Notes: generated by a model from the sequence alone, not told the origin. A stretch of 64,000 nucleotides of DNA from Phallusia mammillata (GCA_003260075.1 QLIY01000458.1:1-64000); one strand, 5' to 3'; shown: positions 1-13,893, numbered from the stretch's first letter. Numbers and translations are program-made.

Positions 1-64
1 GAAATAAAACTATAGAAGCCTATTCTCTTCACAAAACAAATTATTTTTTCACCTTTTTTGTCAG

Positions 65-165
65 CGTATTCTGGAGGTAGGAGACGGGTCAATGGGATGT
101 TAGCGGAACCGCTCAAGAAGTTGACGAGATTGTTACATGTTCCATCAGGCTGGTACGACCTTTAA
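65..165 (+). CDS. 3'-terminal coding exon of an unidentified gene (partial)
   Basis: A pyrimidine-rich tract ending in gtcag at 61-64 is a good 3' splice site. It opens a reading frame that starts with two bases of a split codon and runs 32 codons to TAA at 163-165. The peptide is basic in its first half (YSGGRRRVNGM) and ends in HVPSGWYDL. Upstream exons would lie before base 1. The only AATAAA nearby is far downstream at 874-879. I do not recognise the protein family. The call rests on the splice site plus an open frame with non-repetitive amino-acid content, so it could still be chance. Confidence 0.4.
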
Positions 166-1300
166 GAAAGTGTAAGATCTTTTTGTTAATAACGTGAAAC
201 AAAGATCCACCAAAACTAATGTGCCGCGAAACATGTCATTTCAAAAGATGTTACTATAAGTCGTTTAATATTTTAGTGCTTGATGACCAAATACGGTTGT
301 ACATGCAAACGCTCGAACCTAGCCTTGATCTTGTTTGTTACCAAAACCGTTTTTTTACAATATGGTTTCAAATTAGTTGGCTTGAACAAGGTTTTGCATT
401 TAATACTGTAGAGTGTGCAACCGAAATGTAGTTTGTTGGTGTTGCACAGAACGATGGTCCTGCTTCTATGAGATAGGAACCGATTTTTTAATAGTCCTGT
501 TTTTACTATTTTTTTGTGCGTTTGTTTTAATGTAAAAAAACAATCAATGCTAAATTAAGTCAGACACCCGGCGAAAATGTAATTAAACCTGCCTTAATCC
601 GATTAACTTTCCTTGGAAAATATTACCGGCGATTCGGTTTGTTATGATTTCTTAACATTTCACAAAATTCGCCTCAGGGTTCGCTTGGCACCGCCAGCAA
701 AGTGACGTGTCGAAAATGTAACGTCTTTCGCAGCCACAAGTTGTTTATGGCTGAATTTTCCGAATTCCTTGAACATGTTTGAGATCAGAGATAAGCCATA
801 TTTTACTCGAGACCGCTGTAAAGTTTTAAGTCGGGCCAGGCTTTCATGCTCGGCTTTGGGCTAAAGTTTGAATAATAAACCGGGCTTGTTATTATCATGA
901 CTTGACTTCACACTCGGCCATGTTTGTGTCGCATTATTATACTGTTGTAAATCTAAGCTAAAGGTCCATAAAATGAAACCTGCAGTGGGATTCGAACCAC
1001 GAAAAGAGGAGAAACCTGGTGTGGTGTATAAACTCAATTCTATATTCAGTGAATATCTCTTGCATCAACGACATATAACAATGTTTTTTCATAATTATCC
1101 ATTACGTAACATTGCTATCACTAACTTACATGGAAAAGAAGCCTAGCGCTTAAACACACTACCAAAAGACTTAAAGTACTATTGAAAAGAAATATTCTGC
1201 CGAACAAAATGTGAAATTTAAATTAGGATGAGTTATAGCTTATTGTTTTAGTTAGACTAAGTATAAACCCACTGGAAATAACGTTTTAATCAAACACAAC
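166..1300. other. Non-coding stretch, possible 3' UTR plus a tRNA-like remnant
   Basis: No convincing gene is seen. AATAAA occurs at 874-879. At 988-998 the minus strand carries GGTTCGAATCC, an exact RNA polymerase III B-box consensus, but no matching A-box half was found, so it is at best a broken tRNA-derived repeat. Confidence 0.4.
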
Positions 1301-1548
1301 CTACTTTGTTTTGCTGTCTGGGCAAGCCGGGGTTGTGGGGCAGGAATGAAAATGGACATCATCGATAACTGTAGATGGCTGGGGAAATCCCGGAGGTACA
1401 AATGGAAATCCGCTTGATTGTCGCCCCTCCGCAGTGGGTTCAACGGTCCCAGGGGCAACCGTTGTTGTGGTGTTGTCGACGTCCCCGAAAAAGAAGTTGA
1501 AACGATCAAATCGCCCGAATAGATCAATGGTGGCTGGAGTACTTTGCG
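1301..1548 (-). CDS. 3'-terminal coding exon of an unidentified minus-strand gene (partial)
   Basis: Read on the minus strand, a tract of T ending in ctacag gives a strong 3' splice site. The exon begins with two bases of a split codon and runs 81 codons to TAG (complement of 1301-1303). The peptide is rich in Thr, Pro, Phe and Gly (FFFGDVDNTTTTVAPGTVEP, then GFPFVPPGFPQP) and ends in a two-cysteine tail, SCPTTPACPDSKTK. It looks like the end of a secreted or surface protein with a Thr/Pro spacer. I know no family for it. Upstream exons at higher coordinates were not found with confidence; an ATG followed by gtaagc at about 2431 on the minus strand has the wrong phase. Confidence 0.45.
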
Positions 1549-4500
1549 CTGTAGAAAAAAATAAGTTTTTCCGTTTTGGTTCAGTCACAAAAAGTTTGGA
1601 TCAAACTGAGAAGTTTCATTCGTTGTAGTTATTAACTTGTGGCCCTGCTGCTTGTTTTGTCGTCAAAGAATAGTTTGGTTGGTTTGAAAAATGTCTTAGA
1701 CTAACAATTTTACTTCAGTACTGCACAGTTTTAGTCCCTTGTTGCTGCTACCTTTTCTATCATGCTGTTTCTATAGTATAAAGGCAGCCTAATGGTTAAA
1801 AATGTTATTCACATGAAAACGGTTATATCTAGACTTTGATCAAATGGCAACTGGCATCGCAGACCTTAAACGAANTGCACGTTTCATGAATCGTAAACGT
1901 AAATTACCTATATTTTATCTCTAATTAAAGGCCACAATTTAAATGTAAGTTAGGCAATTAAACCGAGTTGTCCATATGCGTTGCAAATGAATGGCAATTA
2001 AATGCAAACGTTTATTTAAATTTAATAGGCCATTATGTACTTTAAATTAGCCTATATTGAACACAACATAACAATTAAAATTCCGAACTTTCAGTAATTT
2101 TCAAACAAAATACAAAACGAAACGTAAGCAAGGCCGTACTTGATTTAAAATGTCACGTTTTAAACGTCTGAGGTCCTTGATTTAAATTATTGCGCCGCGT
2201 TTTAATTTATTTATTTTTGTTATCGTTGCGTTTATACAAACCGATTTGAAAGCACATTTTTATATGCAGCTTATGGTTTTAAATTTACCGTCTAGGGTGC
2301 TCAAGATATCTATATATTTTAGCGTTTTAATTTGTAGCCAATTTTTGTGCTTGGTTAGTCTTTGTTTTTAACGCACATATACACCAGCGATGGTTAACAC
2401 TTTAGATATCAAGTATTTTCAAATTGCTTACCTTGACATGTTGAAAGGAAGAAAAAAGTGCAGAAGCAGACGATCAGAGTTTTCCGTAGAAGCAACATTT
2501 TTTAAATAAATAAAATCTGAGTAAAATAAATAAGATGCAAAAAATATTATTATCAGTTGATTTTTTTTAACTTTATCATTCTATTCGAATAAGAAAATCA
2601 AAGTACAAATACAGAGGAAAATCCCGTAGTATCAATTTTTAAAATCAACTCAGTTTCTTTACTGATAAACATTGCTTTTTTTGCTTTTACAAGTTACTAA
2701 ATGCAAAAAAATATACTTGTTAAATTTTCTTTTCAAAAATCTGGTGAAGACTGGGTCATTAAAACGCAATGTTTGAAGTTGAATCTGAAATTAATCAAAC
2801 CACGCTACAATCGTTCAGGATTGTGACTTAATCGGTTTTGTCACGTTCCTCACCAACTTAGCTTACGAACAAGGTCGCTGCGTCATGTATTTTAGCAAAA
2901 AACTGGAACTTTTGCATCCCATAGCTACCATAAGAATTTTCAAATCTTTAAAATAGGTAGCCTTCAAAAATGCATATTACGTTTTCAAACAGTCAAGCAA
3001 ACTAAAGGTACAAATTCTACAAAACAGCAGTTTTACAACAGGAATAAACGCAAAAACATGTTATTGTTCTTTCAACAAAACTAAAAAAACTCTGCTCATA
3101 TTATTTCATATTAAATCAAATCTAACTTTATCTTTTTATTTCGGAACTAATTGCGTTTAACGGACTTCGAAGCTGCAAGAGACAATAGCGAACGCATTGA
3201 GCCTTGGAAGCAACGCGACTGATACTGCACTTGCATATGCTTATCATATTTATACACGAGCGAGCCGAGCGTTTTGCGCGATTCAGAAATTCCCGTGTAA
3301 TTAGCGGTCGCGCGCCAATTCCAATTAAATCCAAAACAAGCCTTCGTCGAATCTCGGCCAAAATCGTCGTTTTTGTCTCCCCCCGGCAGGGGACTTTCCC
3401 TAAATCTAGTCTGTGACAGTGCTTGTCTGGGGAAATACCGAATTTCTTTTTTGGCCGCGCGGTTCATTTACGTGTGCGGGAATTTTCGTATTTTAAGAAT
3501 TGTTTTTAAGCACGAAGTTGTGGTTTTTTTCAAGTCGACCACAAAACAACTTCAAGTAAAGTTCGAAGTTTAGTTGAAACAAGCCGTGTGCAAACATAAT
3601 TGAGACTTAACCGAGAATGAAAAATGATTTGTAAGTAACAGAATCAGTGAATGAATTTACATGTAATATATTATTCGCCTAACGTGCATCTTCAGTTTCT
3701 GATTCAAATGGAGTAATTGAGACTTCGAATAATTGTGAACGTGGGATGAAGAAATTTGAATAATGTGCCTATAGATGTAAATGTGCAATCCAAAGCATTT
3801 CTTTCCATTTCGAAGCCGAGTTGTCATTCCTTGTTGCTCGAAACTGATTTGTAGAAATACTTTTAGAGAGTTCAGTGCCAATGACGTGTGTTTAGATATA
3901 TGGTAAAGTAAGTCCATATGACTTAAAACCAACATACTGCCCAGCTTTAAGTGCTTAAATTTTTTTTATGAATTTTGACCAAAACGCAGATCGGACGAAG
4001 GCTGTTCATTAATCAAAGATAAAAATTGCGTTTTCCAAGACTTGATATGAGAAACTTGGTTTTGCTTTGTTTCAAATCTTAATGGGGGGGGGGATGAAAA
4101 TGATTTGTAAGTAAGAGAATCAGTGAACGAATTTACATGGAATATATATGATTCGCCTAACGTGCATCTCCAGTTCCCTATTCAAATGGTTCTAAAAAAG
4201 CATTTCAAAAGCCACATATGTTTTTTAAAAGTTAGCAGGTTTGGCATCAAAATCATGTTTTTCCACACCAATAAAATAAAAATCCAACCTTTGAAATAAT
4301 GTTCCATGCTAAATGTCCATGATCGCCGCAGGGTGTATCGGTTTATTTAAGCATAAGCACACTTAACACAAGATTGTCACGAACTTATGCGGTGCAGTCT
4401 ATATTTGGTGGATGTTTGGTTATATGAATTGTGTAGGATGAAGTAAAGCGTTTCAAGTCCATTTCCCACGCTACCTGTATTATATATTCCCAAACTTCCT

Positions 4501-7500
4501 CACGTTCTGATACTTTAAACGCCTTTTTTCAATCAATGAAAAGAATTAGATTTAAATATTTAAATATTTTTTACCAGTAACAATCTGCTAGTTGATTAGA
4601 GACCTAAAAGGAAATAACTAGAATTATCATGAAAACTTAAAAACAACAATTTTGGTTATAAATCTAAGGTTCAAGAAAATTAACTGAAATATGTTTTTCA
4701 GAAATATGAACCATTTATGTGTAAAGCCACCACTCGAGCCATCAGATGTCATATTATTACTGCAAACAAAGTAAAATACATTTCATTCAATTTTCTTCTT
4801 TTTTTTGACCGAAACGGTCCCCCAAATTTCTCCAGCGGTTTCCCAAAATTTGGAAATGGCTATTTTTTGGTATTTAAATGAAACACTTGCGGTCTCTTAA
4901 AACTACTTAGCGGTCACCCAAACCAAACCTTAAAAAAACCCTGCGTGGGTTAAACCAACAATGTCAATGTCGTTCGAAATTGATCTGAAAGAGCTAAAAA
5001 TAGATTATTTGCCGCCGCAACTTGTGTCCAATGCATACCATGCGGGTTCAAATAATTGAGAGTTGCAATTAAAAAGTCTTGGTGGTTTAAACCGCTTGTT
5101 TTAATGGACTGTGGTGATGTTGTACACAAGGTTTTTCTAAGTGGTGGATCTCATTGATTTAGATCTGTAATCAATGCATTGAATGTTTTTTTCATTTCCA
5201 CTAATATTTCATTAAATAAACGTATTGAAAAAGTGTTGTCGTTAATATTCTAAAGTCTAGGAAAATTAACTAAAATAAATAATTTAATAATTATGACTGA
5301 TTTCAGACATAGCCATCACCATCACATGTTATGTTATTACTGCAAACATGAAAAAATACATTTCATAGCATTTCTTTAACTCAGCCACCCATTTCTTATG
5401 TTGTGCACTTTTCAAACATGAATTTTTGTACCAACTAATGCTGCGCAATCAAGTTGACGAAACGACTGAAGATGAGTGACCGGGCCTAAATTTGAAAAGG
5501 CCTCGTACAAAGTTACGTCATCCGATTATATTTGGTCTGTAAGGAACGGTAGTCTAACTTTCCACCATTTGCAAGGTTGCATAATTCTATTAAGCGTGGG
5601 TGAGCCGACAAGGTGGTTCGAATTTATCCGCAAAAGCTAAAAATAGACCAGACGCTGCCGCAACTTGTGACCTATATGCATACCATGCGTTTACAGATAA
5701 TTGCAAAAATTGTTGCATGAAGTTGCAATTAAAAAGTCTTGGTGACTTATACCGCTTGTTTTAATGAACTGCGGTGTTGTGTGTGTTTGTCAAGGTTTTT
5801 GCTAGTGATGGATCTAATCGGTGCATTGAATGTTGTTGTTTTTTCATTTCCAATCCATTGAATCGCTATTTACTTCAACTGCATTTCTTCGAAGTGTTTT
5901 TACTGCATAGGACACATGTTAAGCCAACTATCATTGTTAGGTCTTATGTAATGTTTGTTGTGATGATTTTCTGCAAAATTTGATGAATTTTGATATAGAA
6001 CGGAACTAACCCTCCTATGCTCACTCCAGCGTGTTCGTATTTTTTGTCTTTCTTTGTTGTTATCCAAGTTATAACGCAGGTAATAATATGTTTATGGGTT
6101 GGTTAAAAGAAAATTTGTGGTTTTGCCAAACATTGGCCCTTTTCTCACATATTTATAATTTGCGGCGTTTATAAAGTACAGTATTCATTAGAAGAACGAT
6201 ACTTAATACTTTCTATACTTGGCCAACAACAGACACTTTGATTTATTTCTGTTTAGGAATGTCAGAAAAAACCCGAGGTATTAAATGTAACCGCAAAAAT
6301 AACGTCGCCTCTCTAGTTAATCAAAAAATAGTCCAGCAATTTTCAAGTGAGTTTCTCCTCACCGCATCATGCGCTGCAATTATAACCTTCTATATGTTGA
6401 TATAATGGGGGGGGGGTGTCACCTTTACAAAAATAGTCCAGCAATTTTCAAATGAGTTTCTCTTCACCGCATCATGCGCTGCAATTATAACCTTCTATAT
6501 GTTGATATAATCCCCACAAGTAAAAAATGCTCCTCTCTGTCCAGCAATTAATTTGCCTCGCGGCCATTCTGTAAGTTCGGTTTGCCACGAATTGGATCGT
6601 TGCCACGACAACTAGGCACGTGACTTCTCACAGCAATAATGACGCAATGAAATTTTTCGATGGTCAATTATTTCGTGATTATTTAAGTGATTTGTGTTTT
6701 AATGGTGGGAATGTACAATATGATCGCTTTGGTTGGCTGAGCTATTTCTTTTCGGGGATTTTTGTTCAATTGCACGTTTTTTGCAACCCTGTCTGCGTGT
6801 TTGCAGTGCTTGCTTGCAAAACGCTGTTGGCAGTGGCTCATAAGTTAAAATTAAGCAATGTTTTATGTAATGTCTTTGTTGGTAATTTGTTGCATAAAAC
6901 AGTTTGTTTCTTTTTCTAAACTCTGCAATATTGATATGTCACAAAAACGATGGGTTTAAAATTTTAAAGAACTGCTCTAACTTGTAATTTAAAACAAAAT
7001 TGCCGTTAAAGCAGTTATCTTTAAAGACAAACATTTCGACATGGGGGGGGGGTTAACTTCCAATTTTAAACTTCAATTAAATTTTAACTTCCAATTTTTA
7101 ACTTCCAATTGAAGCAAAATTGCCGTTAAAGCAGTTATCTTTAAAGACAAACATTTCGACATATTATTGTTATCATTCATTACAAATTAATTTAGTTTGT
7201 TTTACTGCAATTGCAATTTCGTTTTTAGTTTAGCTGATTTTTTAAGCTCATGTCATGTACACTAATGTTTTGCTTTAAACACCATGTACAGTTAAACCAA
7301 AGCATTACTTCTTAAAACGTTGCAACAACCATTAGCTTTAAAGGGCAGTGCGCGAACATTTAGGGGGGTGTCGTTCAGGGACGAAATAAACCACAAACAA
7401 GGTTGTAATTAGACAACAATGTAAAACTTCGGGGGGGGGGATTAGGGGGGGTGTTGTTCAGGGAAGAAATAAACCACAAACAAGGTTGTAATTAGACAAC

Positions 7501-8250
7501 AATGTAAAACTTCAATATAATAGGCAACTTATTTCATGATTGACACAAACCTTTAAATACTTTATTTATACAATCTTTGGTGGTTTGTTAAGATGATTGG
7601 TCCTGGCGGTTTATCAACCTATTGTAACTTTTACCTTGAATGCAACCCATTACCCATTGACCTTTCGATTCAAGGAATTTCGTGACGCCAAATAACAAGG
7701 TAACGACCCCAATTAATAAGGACCAATACTAACATCCGCGGACACGAAGTGAAAACGTGTAGCATGGTGTATTTCACCGAAGAAACAAGAGAGAGGTCAA
7801 ATCACCGTCGCGAGTCCACGTGCGTCGAGCCCTTATTAACTTCATTATGGTTGATTACATTGGAATAAACTACAGTTAAGGGGGGGGGGGGCATGCAACC
7901 CATTACCCATTGACCTTTTGATTCAAGGAATTTCGTGACGCCAAATAACAAGGTAACGACCCCAAGTAATAAGTGACCAATACTAACATCCGCGGACACG
8001 AAGCGAAAACGTGGAGCATCGAGTATTTCACCGAAGAAACAGCAGGAGAGGTCAAATCACCGTTGCGCGTCCACGTGCGTCGTGACGCTATTAACTTCAT
8101 TATGGTTGATTACATTGGAATAAACTACAGTTAAGGGGGGAGTTGATGTCCTACGATGTCTGATTACCGCATGCGCGCAAGCCTAAATATCCGGCTTACG
8201 TAAACATAAGGAGTCGAATTACTGCTTGTCGTGACGTTATGTTAATTTGA
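1549..8250. other. Long non-coding region upstream of the peroxidase gene
   Basis: No exon could be supported. The region holds haplotype-duplicated blocks around G runs at about 4084, 6408, 7022, 7429 and 7880. Examples are 6330-6402 against 6430-6510 and 7640-7878 against 7890-8135. A diverged direct duplication without a G run is seen at about 4990-5115 against 5640-5775. Short open frames here (for example 6620-6919) have no splice context or family resemblance and are treated as chance. Confidence 0.6.
3389..3399 (+). promoter_or_regulatory. Candidate NF-kB/Rel binding site
   Basis: The sequence is GGGGACTTTCC, identical to the classic kappaB motif. It sits in a locally GC-rich stretch (3370-3480) inside AT-rich DNA. 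No start site is known nearby, so function is a guess; a single 11-base match can occur by chance. Confidence 0.25.
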
Positions 8251-8258
8251 CTCTCCAC

Positions 8259-8265
8259 TATATAA
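8259..8265 (+). promoter_or_regulatory. TATA box, duplicate (other haplotype) of the peroxidase promoter
   Basis: TATATAA lies in a block (about 8205-8350) that is repeated almost exactly at 8360-8500 after a G run. Both copies keep the TATA box and the following 90 bases. This copy is separated from the start codon by the G run and is most likely the second allele of the same promoter. Confidence 0.45.
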
Positions 8266-8407
8266 CTCGGAACACTTCGATTCGGGTTTGTGTATTTCGC
8301 TTTTGGAAGTACAGGGATTAGTTTCTATTTGACAAGAAGCACAGGAGAGGGGGGGGGGAGAGTCGAATTACTGCTTGTCGTGACGATATGTTAATTGGAC
8401 TCTCCAC

Positions 8408-8414
8408 TATATAA
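8408..8414 (+). promoter_or_regulatory. TATA box of the peroxidase gene
   Basis: TATATAA lies 95 bases before the ATG of the peroxidase at 8509, which would leave a 5' UTR of about 65-70 bases if transcription starts about 30 bases downstream. The motif and its flanks are conserved between the two haplotype copies of this promoter. Confidence 0.5.
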
Positions 8415-8508
8415 CTTGGAACACTGTGATGCGGGTTTGTGTATTTCGGTTTTGGAAGTACAGGGATTAGTTTCTATTTGACAAGAAGCACAGGAGAGCA
8501 GAATTATA

Positions 8509-11500
8509 ATGAAGTTAGCTGCTGTTTTGGTAGCGGCCGGCTTAATACAATGTTGCATTGCTACAGGTAGGCTAAAGTTTCTTCATTAATTAATGCAACG
8601 TTTTCGGTGGTTCAATATATTAGATCTAAAACGACACTCGATTTTAATCGTTGTTTAGCTTTGAGACTAGTTTCAAAAAATACCAACGTTTATGTTTTGT
8701 GAAGGTTATCGCTGTAGCGAAATTCTTGAATTTTTTGTTGCAGTACTTGTAGTTTTAAACGTTTTTAGGTTCCGTGTTTTGTTACGTATGTGTGTCTATT
8801 GTAGCTTTGTAAAGCAGTATATAATCACATTCATTTCAAACGGTGCGGTTAGAATTTATAAAGACCAACTTGAATTAAGTTTATTGCATGATTATGGCAC
8901 GTTTCTGAGCCTCTTGCAGCTAAGATTTAAATCACAGGAGTGTTTGATAAAATACAAATAAATTGATAAAAAATGTTAAAGATTGCTTAAATTTACAAAC
9001 TTTTTTGTTGTTTGTGATCAAACAAAAACTTTGTCGGGGGGGGGGGAAGAGTGTTTGATAAAATACAAATAAATTGATAAAAAAATTTTTAAGATTGCTT
9101 GAATTTACAAACTTTTTTGTTGTTTGTGATCAAACAAAAACTTTGTCGTTTTTCGCTCAGAATTCCGCCTGACCAACATTGATTCGTTTTTCACTCGTCT
9201 ACGTCGACCGGGAAGAGTAACTCCCACCGAAGCGCCATCTCATGGCGAAGTGCGCCCTACAGTGGCCACCGACACCAGTGCTTGCTTCGAACAACCAGAG
9301 TGTCCGTCTGTTCATGACCACAAGTGAGTCGCATAATCAATGACATTGTATCGTTATATGATACGGGCAGCAACGGCGTTGTGGTTCCATGTGTACGGTA
9401 TTACCAATTAGGACTTATTTGATGCAATTTTAGGGGGGGGGGCCCGTCTGTTCATGACCACAAGTAAGTCGCATAATAATCAATGACATTGTATTGTTAT
9501 ATAATACGGGCAGCAAACGGCGTTGTGGCTTCCATGTGTACGGTATTACCAATTAGGACTTATTTGATGCAATTTTAGTCGAGGATAGGCCCTGTCTCTT
9601 GTAGACGTGAGTTTTAACGCATTTCATATTCCATGGGTTGCTGGCATTCAATGTGTATGTTAACTTACGTTAATTGTGACATTTCGATCTCAGAAGAAAC
9701 AGGACGGACAATTAACTCGACACATTTTAGTACCGATATATGTGGTTCCGAATGGAACACTTTTACCCAATGCATATTGATTAATCTCCATTTGAAACGT
9801 GGCATTTAGGTATTCGTTTTTTTGGTATAAACAAAATAATATGTAACAAACGATCAAAACTTGCACTATTGTAGCGAAAAGACCCGCCCTCTTTTATTGC
9901 GATTTCATGCTCTTTGACTAGTTTACTTTGTTGACCATTCTGCAGGATAAACGAATCGACCAACTTTTGTTGTCCCATCATGTCTTTATATTTTGTCGAT
10001 TTACTTTGATCTTGATCGCGGAAATAATTTTTTTGGGGGGGGGGATTTATGCACTTTGCTAGGGTTTGCTTGGCATTTTAAATGGACCACTGAGCTATCT
10101 AACCAGTTTCCACGATGAGATAACGGCCCAAATAGACGTAAAAAGCGACATGCTTTATTATTAAAACGTTTCGGCAAATGCTCATGAAGTTACGTACATT
10201 TAACTGTTTATCCAAGTGTTTGTAATCTTATTTTAATTTAATAAATGACTAAGCCAGTGCAACTTTAGTAATCAAATGCGAAATTAAAACATAACATTTT
10301 TCCACCACGCGTGGGGTTCGTACAAGTGATGTACCGAATCGGCGAAATTTCGATTAGGCCGATACCGAATATTCGGCGGTTTTGCCGAATAAATTCGGCC
10401 GAATCAACCGAGGGGGGGGGGTTGACAAGAACAAGGGAAGAGCTCATCGCTCATACAAACGAATGCTTCCACCAGATTATGCTGACAAAACAGGTTAGAT
10501 ATATATTTATGCACGTTACTGGGGTTTGCTTGGCATTTTCAATGGACCACTGAGCTTTTAACCAGTTTTAATTGTGAAAATAACGGCCCAAACAGGAGTA
10601 AAAAGCGACATATTTTATAGTTCAACCGTTTCGGCAAATGCTCATGCCATCATCAGTCATATAAAGGGCCACATCAGTCGTTACATGCATTTGGGCCTGT
10701 TATTTTCATCATTAACATTATGAACAGATACGTAGGGGGGGGGGTGTTAACTAGTTTTTTTAATTTTATATGTATTTATATTAGCTATTGCTGCCAGGCA
10801 TTATATCAAGTTATATGTATTGGTTGTGGAATTGCTTATAGTTGTACAGATGAAAATATTTTTAAAGTGTAAAGTATTTGGTGAGCGGCAAGTCGATTGT
10901 AAACAAATATTTAGGTCACTGATTAAAATTGGGGGGGGGGGGATACGCATGCTTATAGTTGTACGCTTCTCGTGAAATTCCGTACATTTAACTGTTTACC
11001 CAAATGTTTGTAATCTTATTTTAATTTGATAAACGACTAAACCAATGCAACTTTTGTAACCAAATACAAAATTAAAACTTAACATTTTCCACCACGCGAT
11101 GGATTCGTACCACTGACCTCGGGATAAAATTTCATTTCATTGCCAGGTCTTCCACGTGGGGGGGGGGGGTATCACTGACCTCGGGATAAAATTTCATTTC
11201 ATTGCCAGGTCTTCCACGTGTAAGTAAGAGTGGTGGGGCTCTGCCATCAGCTCGGCTTATATCACGAACAATGTCGGATTCGGTATCGGAAAGATCAACT
11301 TCAGCTACTCATCTGCTGCCACTGTGGGGTCAATTCATTGTACACGACATCGCATCTACTCCGGTCATCAATAAAGGTGGGTTGGTAAATTTGTAAACAG
11401 GATCTTTTTTAGACCAAAAACGTTAACTTGGCGTTCAAACTAGAGCTGCAAGCTAGGTCAGGCGTTTCGGGCGTTGTTTAGGTTTAATACAAATTTGCAC

Positions 11501-11627
11501 TCACATTTCCGTTGTAATTTTATGTTCTTCATTCGAATTCGCACAAGGGTGTATATCAGGGGTGGGCAAACTTTTCGGGGCAAGGGCCGCATTCAAAAGT
11601 TCTTAATCTCAGGGGGCCGCATAGTAT

Positions 11628-11681
<54 letters not shown>

Positions 11682-12132
11682 TGCTAAGCGGTTCGCTGAT
11701 CTTATAAAATTTCGTGAGACGGTTCTATAGAACCGGAGCGAACCGGTTGAATCCCACCACTGTGTATATACCTCCGTTTTTTTTAATTTGTGTAAAATAA
11801 AGTGCACGGGTTTGAACACACGACCTCTCGCTTTTAAGGCGTCGTCGCAACCGCTACACTAACGTGCCCTAACATTTATTTTATAAACAAACAGGCGCTG
11901 ACGACCAGCCGGTGATGTGCGATTGCGAGGACCCGTCGCCCGAATGCATCAACATTGAAATTCCTGAAGGCGACGAGCAGAGACGCAAAGAGGGAAAGAA
12001 ATGTTTTCAAGTGAAGGGGGGGGGGGAAAATAACTGGTGTAAAGAATTAGGTTTATATCATATATATACCATTTAAAGCCGCCCAAAATGCTCAGATTAA
12101 AAATTTCTTACTTGACGCATAAGTTTAGCTAA

Positions 12133-12225
<93 letters not shown>

Positions 12226-13800
12226 GTAGCAGTCGCCGACACCAACACCGAGGCTTGTAAGTCAACTTGATGATGACGTCATGTGCTGTGACGTCACTGA
12301 CTTGATGGGTGGTGACGTCATATTTGTTTTTTTTAGTAATGACAAAACATAAACAGAGATGCGCTATAGTTAGGTGGTTGGAAGGACTTACTTGGGAACA
12401 GCTATAAATTTTAAATTGGCGAATTTTGAATCTTTGTTTTCACCTACTTTGGGAAAAATTTTGTTGAAAACAAAAATGCAATAAAACAGCCTAAGACTTT
12501 CAGACACTATTTAATTCATGGAGTCACTTGTGTTTTGCAGCTACATTTGCGACAAAGTATTTAATGGTTAACGCTCCAACTTTTCACAGTTTTAACATGC
12601 AGGTCTGCAAACTAAAATGGTTAAAAAAACACCTTAAATTAACAATGCACTTTAACGTTGCGACAAATTTGAAACTTACATCTTCCGAAGAACAGGCCCT
12701 AATTTTTTCAGTCGCATGATTTCAACCGTTGTGTGGTTAACATAATTATGATCATTACGACATAATTGCACATAATTATACAACTACACGTTTCTGCTCA
12801 ACGAACATACATCAACATTGCGTTGTCTCGAAATCTGATGCCAAATCCACCTTATAATGGCGCGACATTAAACATACGCGTAAACAAACCACGCGAGACA
12901 TACGACTCGACCTTCTGGGTGATAAACTTCGAGAGACAGTGCGTCGTTTTTGCCTAATTGTGGTTTGTTTAGCTCTGGGTGGGACGACACGTTCATTGTG
13001 GTACCGACGTATTGGACATGTAGCTGTTTAAATAGATGGCATTTTAGGTCTTTGTGTTTGGGATTTCGGAGCCAAGGGACAAAAATAATTAATCAGGTAC
13101 TCATACGTGGTACCGAAGAACCTTGTTTTTTAAGGTTTAACTGGTTTTTGTTATTGGCGTCAAATTTCTATTTTGTCAAGGGCTTTATCTGGATACTTTT
13201 TTTTTTAAGTATTTTAGGCACCGTTGTTTCTTCACAAAAATAATATAATCACTGGCGATGATCTGTACTGTAATAAACGTTTTTAAATACATACATTTTT
13301 CTTGTAACATTGCCTAAACAACCTTCATTTTTTTGCCGCTAATTTCACTTCCACACTTGAAATAATTCCCTCCACCGCGACACCAACTGACCAGTGTTAT
13401 GTGTTTCAGGTGACGCTTCGATTCGTCAGCAGATGAACGAGATAACAGGTTACATCGATCTCGGAACTGTTTACGGGAACTCAGAGGAACACTTGAGGGC
13501 GCTGCTCGACCCAGAATCAGGTCAGTTTCAAACAGAGTTGTAAGTTCGACTTTTTGGTTCAGGTTCAAGTCGAATCGGGCCTGACTTCACACTTCACAAC
13601 ATTTGTGTGCCAAATTCACTTCGGTAAACAGAACTTTCGGGTTTAATTTTAAGTCAGGTCTTTACGAACATAAATTCAAAAAAACAAAAAAGACTAGCTT
13701 TCATTTGCCTACTTGCGCGTTTTTAACAGCTAATACGAGAGAAACTACGTAGTTTTTTGATTAAATGTTGAATTTAAACAAAATATATGGGGCTGGAGTG

Positions 13801-13893
<93 letters not shown>

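Noticed and set aside
3128-3573. Overlapping open frames on both strands around the GC-rich patch
   Set aside because: Several frames are open at once because the patch is GC-rich; none has splice context or a recognisable motif.
6620-6919. 99-residue open frame
   Set aside because: No splice sites, homology or codon signal; it overlaps a repeat-rich region.
11628-11680. G runs as G-quadruplex, telomere-like or switch-region sequence
   Set aside because: They are pure G with sharp edges, vary in length, and coincide with haplotype duplications and broken exons, which fits assembly joins.
11802-11869. Functional tRNA gene with anticodon TAA
   Set aside because: The anticodon stem is about three pairs, the variable arm is too short for tRNA-Leu, and it sits next to a transposon remnant inside an intron.
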